Notes: generated from the sequence alone by a model not told the origin. A stretch of DNA of 64,000 nucleotides from Chryseobacterium viscerum (GCF_002899945.2 NZ_PPEG02000010.1:62001-126000), one strand, 5' to 3'; shown: positions 43,793 through 52,403, numbered from the stretch's first letter. Program-made: numbers and translations.

Positions 43793-45895
43793 ATGAATTT
43801 TAAACCTATATTGTTAACAGCTGGAGTATTATTTTCAGCATCTTTTTATTCTCAGAAAATGAATTATCCTAAAGCATTAAAAGGAGGCCAGACCGATACC
43901 TATTTCGGAAGCGCAGTTTCTGACCCTTTCAGAGACCTTGAAAATGATTCTGAAGCGACAAAAAAATGGGTAGATGAAGAAGTTGCTTACAGTCAGAACT
44001 ATCTTTCAAAAATTCCGTTCAGAGATAAAATCAAAAGTCAGCTGAAGGACATCTGGAACTATGAGAAAATTTCTGCTCCTTTTAAAGAAGGAGATTATAC
44101 CTATTATTACAAAAATGATGGTTTGCAGGCACAGTCTGTTTTATATAGAACAAACAACAAGACGAATGCCACAGAAGTATTTTTAGACCCTAATAAATTC
44201 TCGGAAAAAGGAACAACTTCACTTTCTAATCTGTCTTTCAATAAAAAAGGAAACCTTGCCGCTTATTCTATCTCTGAAGGAGGAAGCGACTGGAACAAGA
44301 TTATCATCATCGATGCAGTTACCAAAAAGCAGATTGATGAGACTTTGCTGGATGTGAAATTCAGTGGAATTTCATGGCAGGGAGATGAAGGATTCTATTA
44401 TTCAAGCTATGATAAGCCGAAAGAAGGGACAGTGCTTTCCGGAATGACAGATAAACATAAGGTGTATTTTCATAAACTGGGAACAAAACAGTCTGAGGAT
44501 AAGCTGATCTTCGGAGGAGATAAAACACCAAGAAGATATCTGGGAGCAGGAGTTTCTGAAGACCAGAGATACCTTATCATTTCTGCTGCTAATGCTACAA
44601 ATGGTAATGAATTATATATAAAAGACCTTAAAAAAGGCGGAGACTTTGTACAGATTGTAAGTGGATTTGATGTCAATGCAAATATTGTAGACACAGAGGG
44701 AGATAATCTTTTCATTTTTACAGATAAAGATGCGCCAAATATGCGTCTTGTAAAAACGACCATCAGTAATCCTGCTCCTGCAACGTGGAAGGACGTCATT
44801 CCACAGACTGAAAATGTATTGGGAATTTCTTCCGGTGGAGGATATTTCTTTGCCACCTATATGATTGATGCTATAGATCAGGTAAAACAGTTTGATAAAG
44901 CTGGAAAACTGGTTAGAGAAATTACACTTCCGGGTAAAGGAAATATATCAGGATTCGGAGGAAAAGAGAAGGAGAAAGATGTTTACTTTTCTTTCAGTAA
45001 CTATATTACACCGGGAACTACCTATAAATTCAATGCAGACTCGGGTAAATCTGAAGTATACCAAAAACCTAAAGTGAAGTTTAATCCGGATGAGTACGTT
45101 TCAGAGCAGGTATTCTATACTTCCAAAGACGGTACAAAGATTCCTATGATGATCAATTATAAGAAAGGGACTAAGCTGGATGGCAAAAATCCTACTATTC
45201 TATACTCTTACGGAGGTTTCAATATTAGCCTGCAGCCATCATTCTCTGTAGTAAACGCGATCTGGATGGAAAATGGCGGTATCTATGCCGTTCCAAACAT
45301 TCGTGGTGGCGGTGAATATGGGAAGAAATGGCACGATGCAGGAACAAAACAGCAGAAGAAAAATGTTTTTGAAGACTTTATTGCTGCCGGAGAATATCTT
45401 CAGAGCAAAGGCTATACTTCAAAAGAATACATGGCACTTTCAGGAAGATCCAATGGAGGATTGCTGGTAGGAGCAACCATGACAATGCGCCCGGATCTGG
45501 CAAGAGTAGCTTTCCCGGGAGTAGGAGTTCTGGATATGCTGAGATATAATAAGTTTACAGCCGGAGCAGGATGGTCTTATGACTACGGTACTGCAGAAGA
45601 CAGTAAAGAAATGTTCGAATATCTGAAATCATATTCTCCTGTACACAATGTAAAAGCAGGAACATGCTATCCATCAACAATGATCATCACCAGTGATCAT
45701 GATGACAGAGTAGTTCCGGCACACTCATTCAAATTTGGAGCAGAACTTCAGGAAAAACAGACATGTAAAAACCCTATTCTTTTGAGAATTGAAAAGAATG
45801 CAGGCCACGGTGCCGGAAGAGCAACAGATCAGGTGATTAGTGAGAATGCAGATCTTATATCATTTGCTTTGTATGAGATGGGAATAAAGAAATAA
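43793..45895 (+). CDS. Prolyl oligopeptidase-family serine peptidase, secreted
   Basis: 700 aa. Signal MNFKPILLTAGVLFSASFYSQ. N-terminal part (about 60-430) is a beta-propeller that limits substrate size; the C-terminal alpha/beta hydrolase (about 440-700) carries the catalytic triad: Ser in SGRSNGGLLVG (about 551), Asp in SDHDDRVVPAHS (about 640) and His in NAGHGAGR (about 675). It cleaves short peptides after Pro by family. The export signal points to a periplasmic or surface role. Monocistronic. Confidence 0.92.
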   Translation: MNFKPILLTAGVLFSASFYSQKMNYPKALKGGQTDTYFGSAVSDPFRDLENDSEATKKWVDEEVAYSQNYLSKIPFRDKIKSQLKDIWNYEKISAPFKEGDYTYYYKNDGLQAQSVLYRTNNKTNATEVFLDPNKFSEKGTTSLSNLSFNKKGNLAAYSISEGGSDWNKIIIIDAVTKKQIDETLLDVKFSGISWQGDEGFYYSSYDKPKEGTVLSGMTDKHKVYFHKLGTKQSEDKLIFGGDKTPRRYLGAGVSEDQRYLIISAANATNGNELYIKDLKKGGDFVQIVSGFDVNANIVDTEGDNLFIFTDKDAPNMRLVKTTISNPAPATWKDVIPQTENVLGISSGGGYFFATYMIDAIDQVKQFDKAGKLVREITLPGKGNISGFGGKEKEKDVYFSFSNYITPGTTYKFNADSGKSEVYQKPKVKFNPDEYVSEQVFYTSKDGTKIPMMINYKKGTKLDGKNPTILYSYGGFNISLQPSFSVVNAIWMENGGIYAVPNIRGGGEYGKKWHDAGTKQQKKNVFEDFIAAGEYLQSKGYTSKEYMALSGRSNGGLLVGATMTMRPDLARVAFPGVGVLDMLRYNKFTAGAGWSYDYGTAEDSKEMFEYLKSYSPVHNVKAGTCYPSTMIITSDHDDRVVPAHSFKFGAELQEKQTCKNPILLRIEKNAGHGAGRATDQVISENADLISFALYEMGIKK

Positions 45896-45917
45896 ATTAG
45901 ACCATACACCAATAAGA

Positions 45918-45946
45918 AAGGCCGGGCATTTGCCCGGCCTTTTTCT
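45918..45946 (+). terminator. Terminator after the prolyl oligopeptidase
   Basis: AAAGGCCGGGCA (45918-45929) with TGCCCGGCCTTTTT: a GC-rich stem followed by T. Strong by eye. Confidence 0.85.
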
Positions 45947-46034
45947 TTTGCTAAAACTTAGAAAAACAGAACGTTAACAGAAGTTTCATGTTTCGCTCAA
46001 AAAAATTAACTTTACGCAGACAAAAATAATTGGA

Positions 46035-48155
46035 ATGCGAAAGACAATTTCTGTGAAAAAACCTGATTTTAGTGTATCACCTCAGGAAAGAGAGATTTAC
46101 AATTTTGAAAAAGATGGGCTTGAACTTAAATCATCCTATGAGAAAAACGATGTAAAAGATGAATCATTAACGCAGACTTCTCCAGGAATTGAACCGTATC
46201 TGAGAGGACCGTATTCCACCATGTATGTTCAGAAACCATGGACCATCCGTCAGTATGCCGGATTCTCTACTGCTGAAGAATCCAATGCTTTTTACAGAAG
46301 AAATCTTGCTGCCGGTCAGAAAGGACTTTCTGTAGCATTTGACCTGGCAACTCACAGAGGATATGATTCAGATCACACAAGAGTTGTGGGGGACGTAGGA
46401 AAAGCAGGAGTTGCCATTGACTCTATAGAAGATATGAAAATTCTTTTCAATGAAATTCCATTGGATCAGATTTCCGTATCGATGACGATGAATGGTGCGG
46501 TACTTCCTATTTTGTCTTTCTACATCGTTGCAGCAGAAGAGCAGGGAGTGAAACAGGATCAGCTTTCAGGAACAATCCAAAATGATATTCTGAAGGAATT
46601 CATGGTAAGAAATACCTACATCTATCCCCCTGCACCTTCGATGAAGATCATTGCAGATATTTTTGAATATACTTCGCAGAACATTCCAAAATTCAACTCT
46701 ATTTCTATTTCCGGATATCATATGCAGGAAGCAGGTGCTACGCCAGTACTGGAAATGGCTTACACATTAGCAGATGGTCTGGAATATGTAAGAACAGGAA
46801 TCAAAGCTGGAATGAAAGTAGATGATTTTGCTCCCAGATTATCCTTCTTCTGGGCAATTGGGATGAATCATTTCATGGAAATTGCTAAAATGCGTGCTGC
46901 AAGGTATATTTGGGCAACACTTTTAAAACAGTTTAATCCTCAGAATCCAAAATCTCTGGCACTAAGAACCCATTCTCAGACCTCCGGATGGTCTTTGACA
47001 GAGCAGGAACCTTTCAATAATATTACAAGAACAGCTATTGAAGCTCTATCTTCAGCATTAGGAGGTACCCAGTCTCTTCATACCAATGCACTGGATGAAG
47101 CCATTGCCCTTCCTACAGATTATTCAGCAAAAATTGCCAGAAATACACAGATCATTCTTCAGCAGGAAAGCGGAATATGTGATGTGGTAGATCCAATGGG
47201 AGGAAGTAGCCTGGTAGAAAGCCTTACTCAGCAAATGATTGAAGAAGCGATGAGGTATATCAACGAGGTTGAGCAGGAAGGAGGAATGACGAAAGCTATT
47301 GAAGCCGGAATTCCTAAAATGAGAATTGAAGAAGCTGCCGCTAAAAAACAGGCGAAGATCGACAGTGGAGAAGAATTCATTATTGGGGTGAACTCATTCA
47401 AGTCTTCATTGAAACAGGATGCAATAGAGATCTTAGATATTGATAATACAGAAGTCCGCAGAAAGCAGATCGAAAGACTGAAAACGATAAAAGCAGAAAG
47501 AAATGCTGACGCCGTTGAGCAGATCCTGAATGAAATCCGTGAAAGTGCAAAAACAGGAAAAGGAAACCTTCTGGCACTATGTATCGAAGCCGCGAGAAGA
47601 AGAGTTACTCTTGGCGAGATGAGTGATGCCATGGAAGAAACCTTTGGAAGATATAAAGCAAATATTAGAACAATCTCTGGTGTATACGCAATGAATGCCG
47701 GTAAAAACGAATACTTTGAAAAAGCCCTTAATCTGACTCAGAAATTTGAAGAAGAAGAAGGACGCCGTCCAAGACTAATGGTGGCTAAAATGGGTCAGGA
47801 TGGTCACGACAGAGGAGCAAAAGTAGTAGCAACAGCATTTGCCGATATGGGATTTGATGTGGATGTAGCTCCATTGTTCCAGACTCCCGAAGAAGTAGCT
47901 AAGCAGGCTGTAGAAAATGATATTCACATTTTAGGAGTCTCTTCATTGGCTGCAGGACACAAAACATTGGTTCCACAGGTAGTGGAAGAATTGGCTAAAC
48001 TGGGAGCGGATGATATTACTATTGTTGTAGGAGGAGTAATTCCACAGCAGGATTATGAATTCTTGTATGCTAACGGTGCTGACTTTATTTTCGGTCCGGG
48101 AACCAACCTTCCGAAATGTGCCGTAGAAATTTTAGAAAGATTTTTAGAAAAATAA
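46035..48155 (+). CDS. Methylmalonyl-CoA mutase, large (catalytic) subunit
   Basis: Adenosylcobalamin-dependent isomerisation of succinyl-CoA and (R)-methylmalonyl-CoA. 706 aa. N-terminal TIM barrel (about 30-540): PYLRGPYSTMYVQKPWTIRQYAGFSTAEESN, FDLATHRGYDSDH, SVSMTMNGAVLP, ISGYHMQEAGATPVLEMA, THSQTSGWSLTEQEPFNNI. C-terminal B12-binding domain (about 570-706): DGHDRGAKV (DxHxxG, base-off His), GVSSLAAGHKT and VVGGVIP. No small-subunit gene is adjacent. The likely assembly chaperone MeaB lies 6 kb downstream. Direction (propionate use or methylmalonyl-CoA formation) cannot be read from sequence. Confidence 0.93.
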   Translation: MRKTISVKKPDFSVSPQEREIYNFEKDGLELKSSYEKNDVKDESLTQTSPGIEPYLRGPYSTMYVQKPWTIRQYAGFSTAEESNAFYRRNLAAGQKGLSVAFDLATHRGYDSDHTRVVGDVGKAGVAIDSIEDMKILFNEIPLDQISVSMTMNGAVLPILSFYIVAAEEQGVKQDQLSGTIQNDILKEFMVRNTYIYPPAPSMKIIADIFEYTSQNIPKFNSISISGYHMQEAGATPVLEMAYTLADGLEYVRTGIKAGMKVDDFAPRLSFFWAIGMNHFMEIAKMRAARYIWATLLKQFNPQNPKSLALRTHSQTSGWSLTEQEPFNNITRTAIEALSSALGGTQSLHTNALDEAIALPTDYSAKIARNTQIILQQESGICDVVDPMGGSSLVESLTQQMIEEAMRYINEVEQEGGMTKAIEAGIPKMRIEEAAAKKQAKIDSGEEFIIGVNSFKSSLKQDAIEILDIDNTEVRRKQIERLKTIKAERNADAVEQILNEIRESAKTGKGNLLALCIEAARRRVTLGEMSDAMEETFGRYKANIRTISGVYAMNAGKNEYFEKALNLTQKFEEEEGRRPRLMVAKMGQDGHDRGAKVVATAFADMGFDVDVAPLFQTPEEVAKQAVENDIHILGVSSLAAGHKTLVPQVVEELAKLGADDITIVVGGVIPQQDYEFLYANGADFIFGPGTNLPKCAVEILERFLEK

Positions 48156-48199
48156 ACAGAAAAGCTTTAATTTCAGCATAGAGATTAAAAGCATACCCT

Positions 48200-49183
48200 A
48201 TGAGTCTGAAAAATATAATAAAGCCGACAAAGAAAAAACTGCTTTTTCTTGTCGGCTTATTTGTTATTGCAGGTGTTTTTCTGCTGGCTTCCGGAAAGAA
48301 AAATACATCAGTAAAAACCTCTCCAATTCACGCAGATACGGGTTGGGTAAAAAAGCATTTAACAGCACTTACCCAAACGCCGCAGTTCCGGAATCATAAA
48401 AATATAGACCAGCTGAACGCAGTGGCAGACTATATTCATCAGACTTTTACTGCTTACAGTGACAGCACTTCTTTCCAGGAATATAAAGTTGATGGAAAAA
48501 TATATAAAAACGTGATTTCCTCGTTTGGAACAGAGAATAAGAAGCGAATTATTATAGGTGCCCATTATGACGTCTGTGGAGACCAGCAGGGTGCAGATGA
48601 CAATGCAACCGGAGTTACGGCCCTTTTGGAGCTGGCAAGAATGCTTAAAGGGCAGAAGCTGAACTATAGAGTAGATCTTGTTGCCTATACACTGGAAGAA
48701 CCCCCTTATTTCAGAACCGAAAATATGGGAAGCTATATCCATGCAAAATACTTAAAAGACAAGAATATTGATGTGTATGGAATGGCAAGCGTAGAAATGA
48801 TTGGTTATTTCCGGGATGAAAAAGGTTCTCAGAGCTTTCCTCTAGGTATTCTTTCCTGGGTATATGGAGATAAAGGAGACTTTATTACTCTGGTCAAAAA
48901 ATTCGGAGCCGGGAAATTTGTTAATAATTTCAGTGGAAATTTTAAAGATGCCAATCAAATAAAAACAGAAACATTTACAGCACCAAAATTCATATCAGGA
49001 ACCGATTATTCGGATCATCTTAACTATTGGAAATTTGGGTATTCTGCCCTGATGATCACCGATACCTCTTTTTTCAGGAATAAAAATTATCACGAAACCA
49101 CCGATACGTTGGAAACGCTAGATACGAAACGAATGACAAAGGTGATTGATGCCATTTTTCTCAGTATTATTCACCTTAAGTGA
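48200..49183 (+). CDS. M28-family zinc aminopeptidase, membrane-anchored
   Basis: 327 aa. N-terminal signal anchor (KKLLFLVGLFVIAGVFLLASG). The peptidase domain follows: IIIGAHYDVCGDQQGADDNATGVTALLELARML carries the first zinc His-Asp and the second Asp, LVAYTLEEPPYF the catalytic and bridging Glu, MASVEMIGYF the next acidic region, and SGTDYSDHLNYWKFGYSALMITD the terminal His region. All zinc-ligand blocks of the M28 family are visible. It is the last gene before the unusual leader element at 49.2 kb; no terminator was seen directly after it. Confidence 0.85.
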   Translation: MSLKNIIKPTKKKLLFLVGLFVIAGVFLLASGKKNTSVKTSPIHADTGWVKKHLTALTQTPQFRNHKNIDQLNAVADYIHQTFTAYSDSTSFQEYKVDGKIYKNVISSFGTENKKRIIIGAHYDVCGDQQGADDNATGVTALLELARMLKGQKLNYRVDLVAYTLEEPPYFRTENMGSYIHAKYLKDKNIDVYGMASVEMIGYFRDEKGSQSFPLGILSWVYGDKGDFITLVKKFGAGKFVNNFSGNFKDANQIKTETFTAPKFISGTDYSDHLNYWKFGYSALMITDTSFFRNKNYHETTDTLETLDTKRMTKVIDAIFLSIIHLK

Positions 49184-49193
49184 AAAAAATATT

Positions 49194-49221
49194 TTGATTA
49201 TCAGAAAAATTTATATATTTG
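49194..49221 (+). promoter_or_regulatory. Promoter (TTG -33 and TATATTTG -7) for the 49.2-kb leader
   Basis: TTG at 49194-49196, 17 nt, then TATATTTG (49214-49221), a full match to the Bacteroidota consensus. Start near 49228. No other TAnnTTTG box was found up to the gene at 49590, so this may drive the rtcB-prfH operon through the attenuator. Confidence 0.6.
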
Positions 49222-49262
49222 CAGCTGAAAATCAAGTTTAACCAATAAAAAACGACGAAGCA

Positions 49263-49340
49263 ATGTTCAGAACAAAACAGAATTCTACAGTTGGATTGCC
49301 CCTTATGGTGGTAAGGCTTCGCGGTTTGGTACATTCTTAG
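49263..49340 (+). CDS. Leader peptide of the RNA-repair operon (25 aa)
   Basis: A 25-codon ORF, MFRTKQNSTVGLPLMVV then RLRGLVHS, 35 nt after the predicted transcription start. It is rich in Val (4) and Leu (4) and contains Arg-Leu-Arg at residues 18-20. Its codons 19-22 (49317-49327) can pair with the 5' arm of the terminator downstream, so its translation would decide the fold. Whether it is translated is inferred. It could also be a branched-chain attenuator of other origin, but no such genes follow. Confidence 0.5.
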   Translation: MFRTKQNSTVGLPLMVVRLRGLVHS

Positions 49341-49395
49341 AATAATAGTACAATACAATATCAAAACCCGAAGTCGCAGAGATTTCGGGTTTTTT
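49301..49395 (+). promoter_or_regulatory. Attenuator before the RNA-repair operon
   Basis: Terminator: AAAACCCGAA (49363-49372) with TTCGGGTTTT and six T from 49390. Antiterminator: CTTCG-C-GGTTT inside the leader ORF (49317-49327) pairs with AAACCCGAAG (49364-49373) with one bulged C. A third hairpin, CCTTA/TAAGG (49301-49316), sits just before. When the leader is not translated the antiterminator is free to form; active translation would clear it and permit the terminator. Read directly from bases; not folded by program. Confidence 0.55.
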
Positions 49396-49589
49396 ATTGC
49401 GCAATATTTCAAACTTCAAGTTTCCCCGAAATCTTTTTTAGTGTCATAAACGACAAAATAGGATGAGGTATACTCCTCAAAACTGTTACTGTCTATTATT
49501 AATCCATTCAACTAATGTTTTAGTTGATTGAAAGTTGTGTGAGATAAAATAAAGAACTTCTACTATCTCACATCAGACTTCTATTAACA
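49396..49589. other. Gap between attenuator and the first operon gene
   Basis: 194 nt with no ORF or TAnnTTTG box. It holds two inverted repeats: TCAACTAA / TTAGTTGA at 49508-49527 and TGTGAGATA / TATCTCACA at 49538-49572, the latter with a 17-nt loop and ending 17 nt before the ATG at 49590. They could be hairpins controlling translation, or operator dyads. Confidence 0.5.
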
Positions 49590-50327
49590 ATGGAAAATGA
49601 TAATCTTCTGTTTTTCCGCCTTAGAAGCGTCAGAAGCAGAAAAAGAACAAGTAAAAAAGATGTAATAAAGCAAATAAGAAAAAAGTATAAACGTAGTGAA
49701 GAGCTCTGGGATATAAAAAGAAATATCCCATGGATTCCTTTAGATGATCCTTATCAAAGAGGATTTATAAGATTCTTTGTTGTCAGGGACGACGTAATGA
49801 GATCCAAAGACGGAGAATTTTTCGAAGGAATTCTGAAGAAAATCAATACTTATATGTACTCCGAAAGCCGTCAGTTTCTTAAGAAGAAGAGAAAATTTGG
49901 TAAAAGAATATATGTAGAAAAAGAGCAAAAGCTGCAGCGTATTTCTTCCTGGTCTTGGAATGATCCAAAATTTGGAATCACTGTACAAGAGCGACAATAT
50001 TTTCTGAAATACGAAGAATATTGTCCCTATCGGAAATGCAATGAAGTGTACTATGAATTTACTGAGCCATGGAGGTTTATTTTACGTGTAAAGGCCAATA
50101 TGGTTACCCATTATAAGCCTGTAGACTTTGAACTGGAAAAAGAATATGCGGAACTGGAATCTTATTTAAGGGACCATACCATTGCCGGAATTGTTCACAA
50201 AACAATTTATGGTAAATCAAATTCATGGCGCACGAAAAAAGAAGATTTACATCTTATCAAAAGCAGGAAATATATAGACTGCAGAATGTCTGCAATAGAG
50301 ATTGCAGAAAGCTTTATGGACGTATAG
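49590..50327 (+). CDS. Basic protein of unknown function, first gene of the rtcB-prfH operon
   Basis: 245 aa, not recognised. The N-terminal 40 residues are strongly basic (FRLRSVRSRKRTSKKDVIKQ), compatible with RNA binding. The centre (WIPLDDPYQRGFIRFFVVRDDV, KKKRKFGKRIYVEKEQKLQRISSW) mixes basic and aromatic patches, and a Cys pair occurs in EEYCPYRKCNEVYYEF (about 148-153). No signal peptide, membrane segment or catalytic motif is evident. It ends 27 nt before rtcB, on the same strand and likely the same transcript, which suggests an RNA-related role; this is inference from position and charge. Confidence 0.6.
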   Translation: MENDNLLFFRLRSVRSRKRTSKKDVIKQIRKKYKRSEELWDIKRNIPWIPLDDPYQRGFIRFFVVRDDVMRSKDGEFFEGILKKINTYMYSESRQFLKKKRKFGKRIYVEKEQKLQRISSWSWNDPKFGITVQERQYFLKYEEYCPYRKCNEVYYEFTEPWRFILRVKANMVTHYKPVDFELEKEYAELESYLRDHTIAGIVHKTIYGKSNSWRTKKEDLHLIKSRKYIDCRMSAIEIAESFMDV

Positions 50328-50354
50328 GTCCTGTTATTATTTAAAACAAAAACA

Positions 50355-51746
50355 ATGGGAAATTTAAAACTAAAAGGAAAAGATATATTAAAACTGGGCT
50401 ATCCAAATAACCAAAGTGTAAACGTAGCATTGGAAGTCATGAAAAGAAATTTTGCAACTAAAAATATTCACCATGTAAAATCTCTTTTAAAGGAAATCCT
50501 GCTGAATCCGGAGAATTTTGAAAAAGATCTCACCTTCGGACAAATCGCAGAAACCCTGCTTTCATCCAAAAAAACAGAAAAAAGAATGTTGAATTCACAG
50601 CGTGCTTCATTTCAGATTTTTGGAAATAACATTTCAGAAGAGGCAAAAAATCAGTTATACACTGGTTTGAAGCTGCCTATTTCTACTCAGGGAGCATTAA
50701 TGCCTGATGCCCACAGCGGGTACGGGCTTCCGATCGGTGGAGTTCTGGCAGTGGAAAATGCAGTGATCCCGTACGGAGTAGGAATGGATATCGGCTGTAG
50801 AATGAGCCTCAGTATTTTGGATACACCGGTTTCATATCTTGAAGGAGCAAGAGATAAATACGAAAAAGCGCTTGCTGAACATACAAAATTCGGGATGTAT
50901 GAAACGCATAAATCTCACATAGATCACGAGATTTTCGACAGAGATACATTCGATATGATCCCGATCTTAAGAAGATTAAAAGGAAAAGCAATCAAACAGA
51001 TGGGATCCTCAGGCGGAGGAAATCACTTTGTGGAATTCGGAGAAGTAGAAATTACCGAAGAAGACAAACAGATTGGTCTGCCAAAAGGAAAATATCTGGG
51101 AATCCTTTCTCATAGCGGCTCCAGAGGACTGGGAGCAGAGATTGCGCAGTATTACTCAAGAGCAGCAACAGAGCAATGCCCACTTCCAAAGGAAGCTCAA
51201 AACTTCGCCTGGCTGGATCTTAGCACCCATCTTGGACTGGAATACTGGACAGCGATGAATCTTGCCGGAGATTATGCTTCAGCCTGTCATGATGATATTC
51301 ACAGAAGACTGGTGAAAGCAGTCGGTGGAAGAGTAAAAGCCAGAATTGAAAACCATCACAACTTTGCCTGGAAAGAAATTCATAACGGAAAAGAAGTGAT
51401 TGTTCATCGTAAAGGAGCAACACCTGCCAATGAAAATGAATTGGGAATGATTCCAGGATCCATGACAGCAAAAGGGTTTATTGTTCGTGGAAAAGGAAAC
51501 CCGGAGTCTCTGAATTCAGCGTCTCATGGTGCAGGAAGAGCCCACTCCAGAGGAGAATGCAGAAACCTTTTCACTCAGCATGATATCAAAAAAGAACTGA
51601 AATTGAAAAACGTCACGCTTATAGGCGGAAATGCAGAAGAAGCACCTATGGCCTACAAAAACATCAATGAAGTGATGAATGCACAGAGTGAGCTTGTAGA
51701 TATTCTGGGAACATTCCAGCCAAGAATTGTGAGAATGGACAAATAG
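50355..51746 (+). CDS. rtcB: RtcB-family RNA ligase (RtcB2-like)
   Basis: GTP- and metal-dependent 3'-phosphate or 2',3'-cyclic-phosphate RNA ligase. 463 aa. Active-site blocks: PDAHSGYGLPIGGV (about 117), GVGMDIGCRM with the metal Cys (about 149), SSGGGNHFVE (about 218), LSHSGSRGLG (about 251), ENHHNFAW (about 335), HRKGATPA (about 351), and SASHGAGRAHSR (about 389) with the guanylylated His. It is longer than E. coli RtcB, and its pairing with prfH downstream points to the RtcB2 subgroup, which seals 16S rRNA cut in the decoding centre. A stable hairpin separates it from the next gene. Confidence 0.92.
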   Translation: MGNLKLKGKDILKLGYPNNQSVNVALEVMKRNFATKNIHHVKSLLKEILLNPENFEKDLTFGQIAETLLSSKKTEKRMLNSQRASFQIFGNNISEEAKNQLYTGLKLPISTQGALMPDAHSGYGLPIGGVLAVENAVIPYGVGMDIGCRMSLSILDTPVSYLEGARDKYEKALAEHTKFGMYETHKSHIDHEIFDRDTFDMIPILRRLKGKAIKQMGSSGGGNHFVEFGEVEITEEDKQIGLPKGKYLGILSHSGSRGLGAEIAQYYSRAATEQCPLPKEAQNFAWLDLSTHLGLEYWTAMNLAGDYASACHDDIHRRLVKAVGGRVKARIENHHNFAWKEIHNGKEVIVHRKGATPANENELGMIPGSMTAKGFIVRGKGNPESLNSASHGAGRAHSRGECRNLFTQHDIKKELKLKNVTLIGGNAEEAPMAYKNINEVMNAQSELVDILGTFQPRIVRMDK

Positions 51747-51763
51747 CTAGTGTAATACTTTAT

Positions 51764-51795
51764 AACCTTATAGGTTTCAAAAACCTATAAGGTTT
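51764..51795. repeat. Inverted pair of the AAACCTATAAGGTTT repeat
   Basis: AACCTTATAGGTTT (51764-51777), three bases, then AAACCTATAAGGTTT (51781-51795) make a 14-bp perfect stem starting 17 nt after the rtcB stop. No T run follows, so it may stabilise the mRNA 3' end or act as a processing site. Confidence 0.65.
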
Positions 51796-51813
51796 AATAA
51801 GGAAATGTTTTAA

Positions 51814-51827
51814 AATCTATAAGGTTT
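51814..51827. repeat. Third copy of the AAACCTATAAGGTTT repeat, degenerate
   Basis: AATCTATAAGGTTT differs by one base from the canonical word and lies 28 nt before the next gene. Three copies in 65 nt suggest local duplication. Confidence 0.5.
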
Positions 51828-51855
51828 AAAATATTCAATTAAAAAAAACAAAAAA

Positions 51856-52401
51856 ATGGGAGCACCACATAACATAAAAAGATACGGTGAAGTCTGGCCG
51901 GAATTCAGAATCCGGTTGGGGCTCGAAATTTTAAATACATTAAAAGATAAAATCATTATATCAGGAGGCTGGGCGTGGCATTTTATGTCAGAAACAGGAC
52001 ATACAGAATACAAACACGCTCATGACCACAAGGATATTGATGTTTTTGTAAAGAAAGAGAATGTAGCAGAAGTCGTAATCATTCTTCAGCAGGAAGGGTT
52101 TCAGAAAGTCTGGACCCGATATGATCACCTGCCGAGTGAGGAAAACTTTCGCAGGTATGAAAAAACGGTAGAATTGGACCATGATAAATTCCATAGAATT
52201 ACGATAGATTTCTTTGAAAAGGATGGTCTTGAAACGATTGAAGCCAATGGTTTTACTGTTGTAAAGCCTGATGCTTTACTATCATTTTACAGAAACATTC
52301 ATTCCAGCGACAAATGCTGGGCAGTGATGGCTGCAAAAGATTTATTACAAAAGGGAATAGATCCGGTAGGACACCCTTTATTAAGCAAAATGCCAACATA
52401 A
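51856..52401 (+). CDS. Nucleotidyltransferase-fold protein within the rtcB-prfH operon
   Basis: 181 aa. Motif 1 SGGWAWHFM (about 35-43), the catalytic pair KDIDVFV (about 58-64), and a third acidic residue in ITIDFFE (about 115-121) form the DxD-plus-D arrangement of the polymerase-beta-like nucleotidyltransferases, closest in look to aminoglycoside/minimal-NTase (GGW...DhD) proteins. A C-terminal helix VKPDALLSFYRNIHSSDKCWAVMAAKDLL follows. The prfH ATG lies 2 nt after its stop. It could transfer a nucleotide to RNA, protein or a small molecule; no substrate can be read from sequence. Toxin-antitoxin or antibiotic-resistance roles are alternatives. Confidence 0.6.
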   Translation: MGAPHNIKRYGEVWPEFRIRLGLEILNTLKDKIIISGGWAWHFMSETGHTEYKHAHDHKDIDVFVKKENVAEVVIILQQEGFQKVWTRYDHLPSEENFRRYEKTVELDHDKFHRITIDFFEKDGLETIEANGFTVVKPDALLSFYRNIHSSDKCWAVMAAKDLLQKGIDPVGHPLLSKMPT

Positions 52402-52403
52402 AA

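Noticed and set aside
47228..47632. 134-aa frame on the minus strand
   Set aside because: Antisense to the methylmalonyl-CoA mutase coding sequence, with no start context or function.
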